From contig JAFXTY010000045.1 of the NCBI GenBank assembly GCA_017535435.1, forward strand, positions 1 to 33,038: a stretch of 33,038 bases of DNA. Reading direction: 5' to 3'. Shown here in pieces: positions 1 through 7,672 of the stretch. Every line of letters starts with the position of its first letter. Within the stretch, counting starts at the first letter, position 1. This DNA comes from Spirochaetia bacterium (GTDB taxonomy: Bacteria; Spirochaetota; Spirochaetia; CADAEX01). Under the pieces are notes generated by a model that did not search any database, was not told the DNA's origin, and worked only from the letters and a program-made list of their open reading frames with translations. The position numbers were made by a program, and so were the translations under genes.

Positions 1-84
1 AAGCAGGGGTGCCTTATTGCTGGAAGAGTTATTTGTTTATTGTGTATTTTTTATTTTTATATTATAGTCCCTGTAGGAGATAAC

Positions 85-570
85 ATGCAGAAAGTAATTT
101 TCCCGGGATCCTTCGACCCTGTCACAAATGGACATCTCAACGTAATAGACCGGGCCACCAAGCTTTTTGACAAGGTGGAGGTAGTCATTTCAGTCAATCC
201 TCAGAAGCAGTATCTCTTCTCGGTGGAGGAGCGCTTTGACATGATGGAGAAGCTGACTGCCCACTACGACAATGTGCATATTTCTGTATGGGACAAGCTG
301 ATTGTAGACTTTGCCAAGAAGATTGACACCTTCCTGATAATCCGTGGAGTCCGCTCCATAACCGACTTTACCTACGAGTTCGAGCTCTCCCTTATGAACC
401 ACGGCCTTGATAACCGGATCGAGACCCTCTATATGCCTACCGACTCCAAGTATTCACTCCTTAAGTCATCAGCTATAAAAGAGCTGGCTTACTTTGGTGG
501 AAATATATCCAAAATGGTGCCGCCTCTGGTGGAAGAGGCCCTTAAGGCAAAATTTAACAGGGGTTCTTGA
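85..570 (+). CDS. coaD: phosphopantetheine adenylyltransferase (CoaD)
   Basis: Cytoplasmic enzyme of coenzyme A synthesis; transfers AMP from ATP to 4'-phosphopantetheine to give dephospho-CoA. The 161-residue product has the family's usual length. Visible motifs are the N-terminal GSFDPVTNGH with the nucleotidyltransferase TxGH signature (TNGH, residues 14-17), the IRGVR substrate loop (about 86-90), and a C-terminal SSA element (128-130) followed by the conserved GGN segment. The start at 85 is chosen over an upstream in-frame ATG at 40 because an AGGAGA ribosome-binding site (75-80) sits just before it and MQKVIFPGSF matches the family N-terminus. The next gene's promoter overlaps its stop codon. 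Confidence 0.96.
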   Translation: MQKVIFPGSFDPVTNGHLNVIDRATKLFDKVEVVISVNPQKQYLFSVEERFDMMEKLTAHYDNVHISVWDKLIVDFAKKIDTFLIIRGVRSITDFTYEFELSLMNHGLDNRIETLYMPTDSKYSLLKSSAIKELAYFGGNISKMVPPLVEEALKAKFNRGS

Positions 571-595
571 CAATCTATCCCCGTTTCTTTAAAGT
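567..595 (+). promoter_or_regulatory. sigma70-type promoter for rpmF-acpP-rnc
   Basis: TTGACA at 567-572 and TAAAGT at 590-595, separated by exactly 17 bases. The -35 box overlaps the coaD stop codon. It predicts a leader of roughly 50 bases before rpmF, which has a GAGG ribosome-binding site. Position and spacing are seen directly; activity is inferred. Confidence 0.6.
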
Positions 596-654
596 ATATT
601 CTGCATAATTATTATTATGGAATTAATATTTTTTGATTATAAGAGGTAAATGAA

Positions 655-843
655 ATGGCTGTACCTAAAAGAAAGCCTTCAAAAGCAAGAAGTAGAAGAA
701 GAGAAGCAATAAACATGCGTCTGGAGAGCCCAGCTCTGACAGAATGCCCAACCTGTGGAAACAAGGTGGCACGGCATCAGGTTTGTCCAAAATGCGGTTT
801 CTACAAAGGCAAACAGTATATTGATGTAGAAGAAATGGCATAA
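655..843 (+). CDS. rpmF: 50S ribosomal protein bL32
   Basis: Small zinc-ribbon protein of the large ribosomal subunit. The 62-residue product begins MAVPKRKPSKARSRRR, the typical basic bL32 N-terminus, and carries two Cys pairs (CPTCG at about 32-36, CPKCG at about 45-49), the zinc-binding C+ form. A GAGG ribosome-binding site lies about 9 bases before the ATG. It is followed after 12 bases by acpP; rpmF next to fatty-acid synthesis genes is a common bacterial arrangement. Confidence 0.96.
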   Translation: MAVPKRKPSKARSRRREAINMRLESPALTECPTCGNKVARHQVCPKCGFYKGKQYIDVEEMA

Positions 844-855
844 GGAGAGAACCTC

Positions 856-1092
856 ATGGACGAAGTATTTGAAAAAGTAAAGAAAATTATTGCTGAAAAG
901 CTTGATATTGAAGAGGATAAGATTACAATGGAAGCTTCCTTCCGCCAGGATCTGGGAGCTGACAGCCTTGACACCTACGAACTCATCTACGCCCTTGAGG
1001 AGGAGATGGGAATCCAGATTCCAGACGAGAAAGCCAATGAATTTGAGACAGTAGGCAACGCTGTAGAATTCATTAAATCAGTAGCAAAATAA
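856..1092 (+). CDS. acpP: acyl carrier protein
   Basis: Carries growing acyl chains on a phosphopantetheine arm during fatty acid synthesis. The 78-residue acidic product has the DSLD attachment motif with the modified serine at residue 37, followed by the helix II sequence [20 protein letters not shown] ribosome-binding site precedes the ATG. coaD, which makes the precursor of the prosthetic group, lies just upstream. The stop codon directly abuts the GTG start of rnc. Confidence 0.97.
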   Translation: MDEVFEKVKKIIAEKLDIEEDKITMEASFRQDLGADSLDTYELIYALEEEMGIQIPDEKANEFETVGNAVEFIKSVAK

Positions 1093-1848
1093 GTGTTTAA
1101 TTTTCAGAAGAAAATTGCTGTAAAAGCTCCCCGGATCGATTCCAAGAGAAAAAGGGAGCTTTTGTTATTTCAAGACCAGGTGGGACTTGATTTCATAAAC
1201 CTGGATTTACTCAACCTTGCATTCTGTCACCGCTCCTATGTGAACGAAAGCACCGAGGATATAGAGAACAACGAGAAGCTGGAATTTTTAGGCGACTCAG
1301 TGCTGGGGCTGATCACCAGCGAGTACCTCTATCTGAATCTCAAAGATAAGGCAGAGGGAGATATGGCCCGGATCAAATCCTTTGTGGTGAGCGAGGCCAC
1401 CTTGAGCAAGATAGCAAAGGCTATCCGCATCGACAACTTCATCCTCATCGGGAAAGGGGAAGAGTATTCAGGCGGCCGTACCAAGAAGGCTATCCTTGCC
1501 GACTGCATGGAGGCTCTTATAGGGGCCTACTACCTGGACTCCGGTTTCAAGCCGGTTCAGGATTTTGTCCTCAGCTATCTTGTGCCTGAGATCATGAACG
1601 TGCTGGAGAACAAGCATGAGCAGGACTATAAGACCCTGCTTCAGGAGCTTGTCCAGAAAGCATATAAGACATGTCCTAAGTATAAGCTGGTGAAGAAGAT
1701 AGGTCCTGACCACGATAAGACCTTCCTTGTTGAGGTTGTGATCAATAGCGAAGTATTCGGACCCGGTGAAGGCAAGAACAAAAAAACTGCAGAGCAGCAT
1801 GCAGCCCACATAGCATATGAAGCTTTCACCAAGAATAAGACAGAGTAA
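1093..1848 (+). CDS. rnc: ribonuclease III
   Basis: Double-strand-specific endoribonuclease for rRNA and mRNA processing. The 251-residue product has the RNase III signature NEKLEFLGDS (60-69), the second catalytic segment ADCMEALIGA (136-145, with D137 and E140), and a C-terminal dsRNA-binding domain (about 177-247, ending KKTAEQHAAHIAYEAF). The start is a GTG directly after the acpP stop codon; no clear Shine-Dalgarno is visible, so translation is probably coupled to acpP. The N-terminal extension before the first helix (about 25 residues) is longer than in the E. coli enzyme. Confidence 0.95.
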   Translation: MFNFQKKIAVKAPRIDSKRKRELLLFQDQVGLDFINLDLLNLAFCHRSYVNESTEDIENNEKLEFLGDSVLGLITSEYLYLNLKDKAEGDMARIKSFVVSEATLSKIAKAIRIDNFILIGKGEEYSGGRTKKAILADCMEALIGAYYLDSGFKPVQDFVLSYLVPEIMNVLENKHEQDYKTLLQELVQKAYKTCPKYKLVKKIGPDHDKTFLVEVVINSEVFGPGEGKNKKTAEQHAAHIAYEAFTKNKTE

Positions 1849-1856
1849 TTAAGATT

Positions 1857-2057
1857 TCAATCTTTGTGTTTATAATATAGCAGACAGTGGCAGAACCCCT
1901 CGAAATCAGGATCTTTGATCTGATCCCGGAACTCCTGGCACATGCATTTATACTCGGGCAGCTTCTTAAGCCGGCAGGGACAGTATCCACCTGTGCGTTT
2001 CAAGCCCTCTTTTATATTATTTACAATCTCTTTGTCAGGGTTTTCTGTAATATGCAT
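1857..2057 (-). CDS. ferredoxin:thioredoxin reductase catalytic-chain-like protein
   Basis: A 66-residue protein with the six-cysteine pattern of the FTR catalytic chain: CPC (26-28), CMC (38-40) and CHC (56-58). In the family these hold a [4Fe-4S] cluster beside a redox-active disulfide that reduces thioredoxin or a similar partner with electrons from ferredoxin. Compared with the plant-type CPC-x16-CPC-x8-CHC spacing, the middle pair is shifted towards the N-terminus, while the distance from the first to the last motif is the same. It is the last gene of the hydrogenase-like operon, starting 3 bases after the previous stop codon, which suggests a thiol/iron-sulfur redox link with its neighbour. 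The substrate is unknown. Confidence 0.8.
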   Translation of the reverse strand: MHITENPDKEIVNNIKEGLKRTGGYCPCRLKKLPEYKCMCQEFRDQIKDPDFEGFCHCLLYYKHKD

Positions 2058-2060
2058 AGC

Positions 2061-3359
2061 TTATTTCTTCTCGAAGTTCCGTGTCTGAGGCATCCGCTTC
2101 TCAAGCTCCGCCATCTGGCCGGCCACTTTCTTTATCTCGTCCCGCAGAATGAAGATGCAGTCTGTCTTCTGTGCCTTGCCGGTGACAATATCCTCGGCCA
2201 GTGAGTGACATGTAGGAGCACCGCAGGAACCGCAGTCCAGACCTGGAAGCTCGCTGTCAATCTTCTCAATCTCATCCATCATCTTGATGGCTTCGGACAT
2301 ATTCTCGCTGAGCTTGAGCACAGGGCGGGAATAAATCTCTTTTGTCCATGAGATATCGAATTCAGTAAGCTGGTCAGAGTCTTTTATTCCTCTGTTCTCG
2401 CAGGCCATGCTGTATCTCTTGAGCCTTGACCGGGCTATGAAGGGATTCTCCACGGTCAGGGTGCCACCTACGCAGCCTCCCGGACAGGCCATTGCCTCGA
2501 TGAATTCTATGTGATGGAAGTCCTCGCTCTCAATCTGCTCAAGAACCCTGATAACATGCTCTATACCATCCACAGAGATACTCTTCTTGGAGTTGACAGC
2601 CTCGCTCTCGCCGTCGCTGTGTCCCCATCTGATTCCCAGGCTGGATGCCTTGGAAAGATGCTCCGGCTTGTCGATGGTCTTTATTATCTTGCGCAGGGCA
2701 GGGTAGATATCCTTCTGGGCTATTACGCCGTCCACCTCGGACTTTTCGTCCCCCAGCGGAACCCGTACACTGGTGACCTTTGCAGGGCAGGGAGAGATGA
2801 AGAATACTCCCAATCCCCTCTTGTCAGGGTAAATCTGGTTCTTTACTATTCTTGCCGCTATCTCCATAGGGGTCTGAATCTTTATTACATGCTCTATCAG
2901 GCTGGGGAATCTGACCTGGATAAGACGCACCACTGCAGGGCAGGATGAGGATATCATAGGGCGCGGAGACTTTACTTTCTCCAGAAGCTCGGCTGTTGCG
3001 ATAGAGGCGATCTCGGCTGCGCTGGCCACTTCGTACACATCATCAAAGCCTATCTTTTTCAGGGCAGTCAGGACTGTATCAATAGGAACATTCTTGAACT
3101 GAGCATAAAAGCTTGGAGCAGGCAGAGCCACCTTGAAGGTGAACTTGTTAAGCATATCCAGGGGATCGCTGACAGCTTTCTTGGCATGAGAAGGGCAGGT
3201 CCTTATGCACTGGCCGCAGTCGATGCAGCGGTCTGAGATGATTGTGGCCTTGCCATCGTGCACACGGATAGCTTCGGTAGGACAGTGGGAGATGCAGTTT
3301 GTGCATCCCTTGCAGAGATCTTTATCCAGTGTTACGGAATGTAAGTACTCTTCGCTCAT
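2061..3359 (-). CDS. putative sensory [FeFe]-hydrogenase-like iron-sulfur protein
   Basis: A 432-residue protein in three parts: a 2x[4Fe-4S] ferredoxin domain (C16, C19, C22, C26; C45, C48, C51, C55), an [FeFe]-hydrogenase H-cluster domain (about 75-345), and a C-terminal [4Fe-4S] domain of the Fe-S/PF04060 type (C376, C379, C384, C401). The four cysteines expected to hold the H-cluster are present: C140 in SSSCP, C191 in SPCPAK, and C292 and C296 in MACPGGC. The proton-relay cysteine of catalytic enzymes (TSCCP) is a serine here (S139), and the Glu of the MPCxxKxxE motif is missing. With an RsbW-like gene directly upstream, this fits the putative sensory (group C/D-like) hydrogenases rather than a bulk H2 enzyme. 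A pure electron-transfer role is also possible. Confidence 0.8.
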   Translation of the reverse strand: MSEEYLHSVTLDKDLCKGCTNCISHCPTEAIRVHDGKATIISDRCIDCGQCIRTCPSHAKKAVSDPLDMLNKFTFKVALPAPSFYAQFKNVPIDTVLTALKKIGFDDVYEVASAAEIASIATAELLEKVKSPRPMISSSCPAVVRLIQVRFPSLIEHVIKIQTPMEIAARIVKNQIYPDKRGLGVFFISPCPAKVTSVRVPLGDEKSEVDGVIAQKDIYPALRKIIKTIDKPEHLSKASSLGIRWGHSDGESEAVNSKKSISVDGIEHVIRVLEQIESEDFHHIEFIEAMACPGGCVGGTLTVENPFIARSRLKRYSMACENRGIKDSDQLTEFDISWTKEIYSRPVLKLSENMSEAIKMMDEIEKIDSELPGLDCGSCGAPTCHSLAEDIVTGKAQKTDCIFILRDEIKKVAGQMAELEKRMPQTRNFEKK

Positions 3360-3363
3360 CCTT

Positions 3364-3777
3364 TTATCCTATTTTTATCATTATTTTGACTGTTGTTCCC
3401 TCGCCTGGGACAGTATGTATCTCCATATGGTCAGAGTTTCTCTGGATGTTGGGCAATCCCATACCGGCTCCGAATCCCATCTCACGGATAGCGTCGGTTG
3501 CGGTGGAGTAGCCCTCCTGCATAGCCAGGTTGACGTCTGCAATACCTGGGCCATGGTCCACCAGCTCGCATTGTATCTCGGAAGGGGTGACATTTATGGT
3601 TATATCACCGCCGCCTCCATGGATTACCATGTTGATCTCCGCCTCATAAAGGGCTACTACTGTCCGCTTTATGACAGAGTTGTCAACCCCGATCTGCTGG
3701 AGTTTCTTCTTGAGGGTGCTGGATGCGATTCCAGCCATGTCCATATCATCGCCAGGTATAGAAAAATTAAGCTGCAT
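3364..3777 (-). CDS. RsbW-like anti-sigma-type ATP-binding protein (HATPase)
   Basis: A 137-residue GHKL ATPase domain of the RsbW/SpoIIAB/RsbT type. Visible ATP-site motifs are the N-box EAEIN (45-49), the G1 box DHGPGI (74-79) and the glycine-rich lid GFGAGMGLPN (101-110). Such proteins bind a sigma factor or other partner and phosphorylate a STAS antagonist. It overlaps ecfT by 11 bases and ends 4 bases before the hydrogenase-like gene. A natural substrate is the STAS protein at 5858-6352 in the same operon. No sigma factor is nearby, so the output partner is unknown; it may act on the hydrogenase-like protein. Confidence 0.85.
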   Translation of the reverse strand: MQLNFSIPGDDMDMAGIASSTLKKKLQQIGVDNSVIKRTVVALYEAEINMVIHGGGGDITINVTPSEIQCELVDHGPGIADVNLAMQEGYSTATDAIREMGFGAGMGLPNIQRNSDHMEIHTVPGEGTTVKIMIKIG

Positions 3778-4474
3778 AAGTCACCAATATAAGAATTATA
3801 ACAACTATTGGGATAAAATACAATAAAAATTGTTTATATAGAGGTGTTTTGCATTGGATAGGCCTGAAAACAGTGGGTTTTGCCTTCCCTACTCCTCTGA
3901 TTTCCAGGGCCATGGCAAGGATAGGAATATTCTTTATAGCCTGGATGAGCACCGATGCCAGCACCGGCAGGATAGAGCGGAACCGGGCTATGAAATTCCA
4001 TCTGCTTACAGCAGGGCAGCTTTCGGTATATCGAAGCTTGTGGGCCGCTTCTGCATCATGGTATGTGTCCAGGAGCAGTGGGATGTAGCTGGTGGAGATT
4101 GATATGACCAGAGCCAGCCTGTAAGGCATTCCGAAGAACCTGAGAGTCTGGATGAATTCATCTGGGTCGGTGGTCTTGAAATATAGGAAGAACAGAGCTG
4201 TTATGCCGATGAACCTGAGAATTATCCGCACTGTCTCGTGGATGCCGGAGAAAAACGGAGTGACTGAAGCTGTAAGAATGAGGAGGGGCAGAATAAGCTT
4301 GAACACCGAGAGGAAGGGCTTCCAGCCACAGGTGATGAAGCCTGCTGCAACTACTGGTGCAAGGAGAAGCCCATACCGGATGGCAGAGATGGGGCAGAAG
4401 AAGGCGGCTGTATAAATAAGCATGAGGATAAGCTTTAACCGGGAATCGGCCTGGTAGAGGAATGATTTTCTCAT
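3767..4474 (-). CDS. ecfT: ECF transporter transmembrane component (EcfT)
   Basis: A 235-residue hydrophobic protein with about five or six membrane segments and the charged coupling-helix region near AMALEIRGVG (about 190-199), which matches the A-x-x-x-R-G coupling motif of EcfT/CbiQ proteins. It joins the two ATPase domains to a substrate-binding S protein for uptake of vitamins or metals. Its start overlaps the ATPase gene stop by 4 bases, so the two are translated together. No S component is encoded in the window, so the substrate cannot be named. Confidence 0.85.
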   Translation of the reverse strand: MRKSFLYQADSRLKLILMLIYTAAFFCPISAIRYGLLLAPVVAAGFITCGWKPFLSVFKLILPLLILTASVTPFFSGIHETVRIILRFIGITALFFLYFKTTDPDEFIQTLRFFGMPYRLALVISISTSYIPLLLDTYHDAEAAHKLRYTESCPAVSRWNFIARFRSILPVLASVLIQAIKNIPILAMALEIRGVGKAKPTVFRPIQCKTPLYKQFLLYFIPIVVIILILVTYAA

Positions 4475-5853
4475 AGAGCCCCCATCCTGAATATGTTATC
4501 CGCTTCCAGGGCCGCCAGCTGTATATCGTGGGTGATGATGAGTATGGCCGGGTCTGCCGTTGACTGCCGGAAGGCATCTATGATCTGCCTGTATTCCAAG
4601 GATGAGATGCCGGAATCGGCTTCATCTATGATCACAATTTTCTTTTCCAGGAGCCAGTAGATGGCGGCCTGCAACTTTTTCCGCTGGCCATAGCTCATGA
4701 GCACAGGGGGTGCCTCCGGATGTTCTATTCCGAATACCTTTATTGCCTCTTTTACTTTTTCGTCTATCTGGTCCTGAGGCAGCTTCTGCAGCTTAAGACC
4801 ATATTCCAGCTCAGCCCGGGCCGTAGGGAGGAACAGCTGGTAGTCGGGGTTCTGGAAAAGATAGGAACAGTTGCGGTTAAGCTTTTCTGCCGATACCTCT
4901 TTCCCCTCCAGCATAACCTTTCCCGAGGATGGTTCCAGAAGGCCGGCTATGATATGTGAAAGTGTGGATTTCCCGCAGCCGTTGGTCCCTATGACCGCAG
5001 TGGTCTTCCCCTGCTCAAGGGCGAAGTTCTCTATGTTGAGCGAGAAGTCTGAATCAGGGTAGGAGAAGTGCATATCTTCAACTTTCAGGACTGGATTCTG
5101 CAAAGCTGCAGCTTCCATAGCCTTGATTGTAGCCTCATCCGGCATCGCCCCCTCCAGGCAGAAGCCCCCGGCCCTCACCGCATCCTCGAACTCCCGGCTG
5201 CTCCCATCGGTGAACTGCCTTAATGAACCGCCCTCATAAACAAAGAAACTGTCGGCATACTTTTTATATACATCCAGCATCTTTGCGGTGAGTATCAGTA
5301 TTGTCTTCCCGCTGGTCCTGAGGAAGGAGAGAATCTCCTCCCTTCCCCGGATGTCGATTTCCTCAAGGGTTTCGTCCAGAATCCAAAGGTCGGGGTCGGT
5401 GGCACACAGGACGCTTATCAGAAGCCGCCGCTTCTCGCCGCCTGAAAGGTGGACAGGCTTTTTGAAACGCAGGTACTCTATACCGGTTTTCTGGAATGCC
5501 AGATCGGCGCGGCGTCCTATCTCCTCCCGGGGTAGGCCGGCGGCTTCCAGCGGGAAAACCACCTCTTTCTCGGCAGTGCTGCAGAAAAGCTGCTCGTCCG
5601 GGTTCTGGAAAACAATGCCGGTCGATCCTTTATTCTCTATCTCTCCGGTCAGTTCTCCGCCGGTATAGGCAGGCACCAGGCCTGTAAGAATACGGGAGAG
5701 GGTGGTTTTCCCCGCTCCAGGCAGGGCCAGCAGCAGTGTCATGCTCCCTTTTTCCAGGCTGAAGGAGAGGTCCTTGAACAGGGCTCTGCTCTCAAGGCCC
5801 GGATAGGAGGGATATTGGAATGAAATATTTTTTACAGAAAGGATGGCTGGCAT
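4471..5853 (-). CDS. fused two-domain ECF transporter ATPase (EcfA-EcfA' type), asymmetric
   Basis: A 460-residue protein with two ABC ATPase domains. Domain 1: Walker A-like ALPGAGKT (43-50, first Gly replaced by Ala), Q83, good signature LSGGE (136-140), Walker B LD160-E161, but Ala190 where the switch histidine is expected (TAK instead of THD). Domain 2: perfect Walker A GTNGCGKS (289-296), Q334, degenerate signature MSYGQ (386-390), Walker B D410-E411, and intact switch H442. In a head-to-tail dimer this gives one intact ATP site (domain 2 Walker plus domain 1 signature) and one degenerate site. It energises uptake with the EcfT encoded next to it. The start lies 4 bases after the upstream STAS gene. 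Confidence 0.88.
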   Translation of the reverse strand: MPAILSVKNISFQYPSYPGLESRALFKDLSFSLEKGSMTLLLALPGAGKTTLSRILTGLVPAYTGGELTGEIENKGSTGIVFQNPDEQLFCSTAEKEVVFPLEAAGLPREEIGRRADLAFQKTGIEYLRFKKPVHLSGGEKRRLLISVLCATDPDLWILDETLEEIDIRGREEILSFLRTSGKTILILTAKMLDVYKKYADSFFVYEGGSLRQFTDGSSREFEDAVRAGGFCLEGAMPDEATIKAMEAAALQNPVLKVEDMHFSYPDSDFSLNIENFALEQGKTTAVIGTNGCGKSTLSHIIAGLLEPSSGKVMLEGKEVSAEKLNRNCSYLFQNPDYQLFLPTARAELEYGLKLQKLPQDQIDEKVKEAIKVFGIEHPEAPPVLMSYGQRKKLQAAIYWLLEKKIVIIDEADSGISSLEYRQIIDAFRQSTADPAILIITHDIQLAALEADNIFRMGAL

Positions 5854-5857
5854 AGTA

Positions 5858-6352
5858 TCAGAGCTTATTCTTCAGGCTCTGCTCCATCAGATTCACCACA
5901 TCCTTGAAGGTCTGCTGGTTTTTCTCGTTTATATTCATCAGGCACCGGTGGGCATCCAGCATCATGATGGTCTTGTCTTTCTTCTCGAATTTATCAGGTT
6001 CGATGACACCGAAAATATGGTCAAGATCTGATTTTTCCTCCACCAGGTTGAACACCTGGTCAAAGCCTACACCCCGCAGGGTCTGGTTCACATCCTTGGA
6101 GGTGGAGTAGATAGTGGTCTGGCTGCCGTTTTTATCCAGCATGAACTGGGCTATCTTGGCCAGAAATCCCAGGTTGGTGCTGTCCAGAAATTCTGCCTCG
6201 GTAAGGTCTATGGCAATCTCTTCCACATCAGAGGCATGGGCTATGAAATCATCAAGGAATGCGTCGAAATGGCCGCAGGTTGTGTATTTCAGCACGCCGG
6301 TGAGCTTGAAGTAAACCTTGTTGTCATCCTTTGCAAAATAGTAGTTTCCCAT
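5858..6352 (-). CDS. STAS-domain anti-sigma-factor antagonist with C-terminal helical extension
   Basis: A 164-residue protein. Residues 1-110 form a STAS/SpoIIAA-like domain with the phosphorylation-site segment EAEFLDSTNLGF (52-63); S58 is the likely phosphorylated residue. Residues 115-164 add an extension that looks helical and contains the segment DAHRCLMNINEKNQQTF. In partner switching the dephosphorylated form binds the RsbW-like kinase and frees its target. The next gene upstream is a SpoIIE-type phosphatase that could dephosphorylate S58, and the RsbW-like kinase is two genes downstream, so all three parts of the switch are in one operon. Confidence 0.85.
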   Translation of the reverse strand: MGNYYFAKDDNKVYFKLTGVLKYTTCGHFDAFLDDFIAHASDVEEIAIDLTEAEFLDSTNLGFLAKIAQFMLDKNGSQTTIYSTSKDVNQTLRGVGFDQVFNLVEEKSDLDHIFGVIEPDKFEKKDKTIMMLDAHRCLMNINEKNQQTFKDVVNLMEQSLKNKL

Positions 6353-6360
6353 CCTGTTTT

Positions 6361-7662
6361 CTACTTCCTGATAAGCATAAATGTTATATCATCAGGCAGA
6401 CTGCCATGCTGCTGCACCTTGAAGCTCTCTATAAGGTTTTCCAGAGAATCCCCTTTCTCTGTCACTGTGTCCAGGATCAGACTGTTCTTTGAATCCAGGT
6501 CGCCATCCAGAATATCCAGAAGTCCATCGGAGGTCAGGAACATAGTGAAATGTTCCGGCAGCTTTATCTCGTTGGTCTTTATTACAGGAGTCTTGAAAAG
6601 ACCTGCCGGAGTTCCTTTCTCCTGCAGGAATTTCTTCTCTCCGTCGGCGAAGAAGGCAGGGCAGGGGAACTGGCCGCAGTTGGCATACTTGAGGGTGTTG
6701 GTCTCCATGTCGATGATGCCGTAGAAGATAGTCAGATATTTACCCAGGTTTTCCCGCAGCAGTATGCTGTTGATTCTTGCACATATCTCATGAGGATCCA
6801 GCACTGTCCTGTCATCCAGGAGGGCAAATTTCTCCACTTTGTTGTCGATGAAGTTCTTAAGAAGCACTGTCACTATGGCCGAAGACATTCCATGTCCCGA
6901 CACATCTGCCATATAAAAACCGATATAGCGGCTTGAGATTGAGAAATAGTCCACAAAGTCCCCGCTCAGCACCAATGATGGGAAAAGGCGGCTTGAGAAA
7001 TGATATGGACCAATATCTTTATCCGGCTTCGGGAGAATTTTATTCTGCAATTTTTTGCCAGCTTCCTGATCCTCAAGCAGCTTCCGGTTGGATTCATCCA
7101 GCTCAGCCACCCGTTCTGCCACCTTCTGCTCCAGCTCTGCTGTCAGCTTATTGAGGGCATCGATATATTCGAAATTACGGATTGCAGTTATTACGCAGGT
7201 TATGAGTTTTTGGGCCGACATCTCGGTCTTTTCTTTATAGTCGTTGATGTCGTAGTCGATTATTACTTCTTTCTCAGGGGCATATCCAGGCTGTCCGGTG
7301 CGGAGTATGATGCGGATAGCCTTGTTGTTCATTATGTCCCGGATGTATTCCACCAGGTGCAGCCCGGCGTCTTCCTCCTCCATGACCACATCCACCAAGG
7401 CCAGGCACACATCGGGGTTTTCTGCCAGCACTTTCTTGGCCTCGGCTGCGGAGTAGGCATCACAGAACTCTATTTTGCGCCCTTTGAAGGTCAGCCCCCG
7501 CAGTACAAGCTTGGTGACAGTATGCACCTGAGGCTCGTCATCCACCACCAGCACCTTCCAAACCTCTTGGGGCGCTTCTGTGGCGGCCGGCGCTTCTGCC
7601 GGTGCACTGATCTCGTCTGCAAATATAAGCTCGTCATCCTGTGGATTCACAACTCTCACCAC
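6361..7662 (-). CDS. response regulator with SpoIIE-type PP2C serine phosphatase domain
   Basis: A protein of up to 433 residues. An N-terminal receiver domain (about 35-165) has acidic pair D41/D42, phosphoacceptor D91, and the segments LRTGQPGYAPE and YDINDYKEKTE, a subtype often seen with DUF3369 regulators. A coiled coil (about 168-208) links it to a PP2C/SpoIIE phosphatase (about 212-433) with metal-site motifs SGDF (D235), DVSGHG (253-258), SDGLLD (D379) and PDDIT (D424/D425). It probably dephosphorylates the STAS protein encoded next. The first GTG (7662) would leave a leader of only a few bases; GTG at 7650 (giving 429 residues), preceded by GGTGAGAG, is an equally good or better start. 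Confidence 0.88.
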   Translation of the reverse strand: MVRVVNPQDDELIFADEISAPAEAPAATEAPQEVWKVLVVDDEPQVHTVTKLVLRGLTFKGRKIEFCDAYSAAEAKKVLAENPDVCLALVDVVMEEEDAGLHLVEYIRDIMNNKAIRIILRTGQPGYAPEKEVIIDYDINDYKEKTEMSAQKLITCVITAIRNFEYIDALNKLTAELEQKVAERVAELDESNRKLLEDQEAGKKLQNKILPKPDKDIGPYHFSSRLFPSLVLSGDFVDYFSISSRYIGFYMADVSGHGMSSAIVTVLLKNFIDNKVEKFALLDDRTVLDPHEICARINSILLRENLGKYLTIFYGIIDMETNTLKYANCGQFPCPAFFADGEKKFLQEKGTPAGLFKTPVIKTNEIKLPEHFTMFLTSDGLLDILDGDLDSKNSLILDTVTEKGDSLENLIESFKVQQHGSLPDDITFMLIRK

Positions 7663-7672
7663 CTAACCTTAA

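Noticed and set aside
1849-1866. Terminator between rnc and the FTR-like gene
   Set aside because: Only a short AAGATT/AATCTT hairpin without a proper T-tract; too weak to call.
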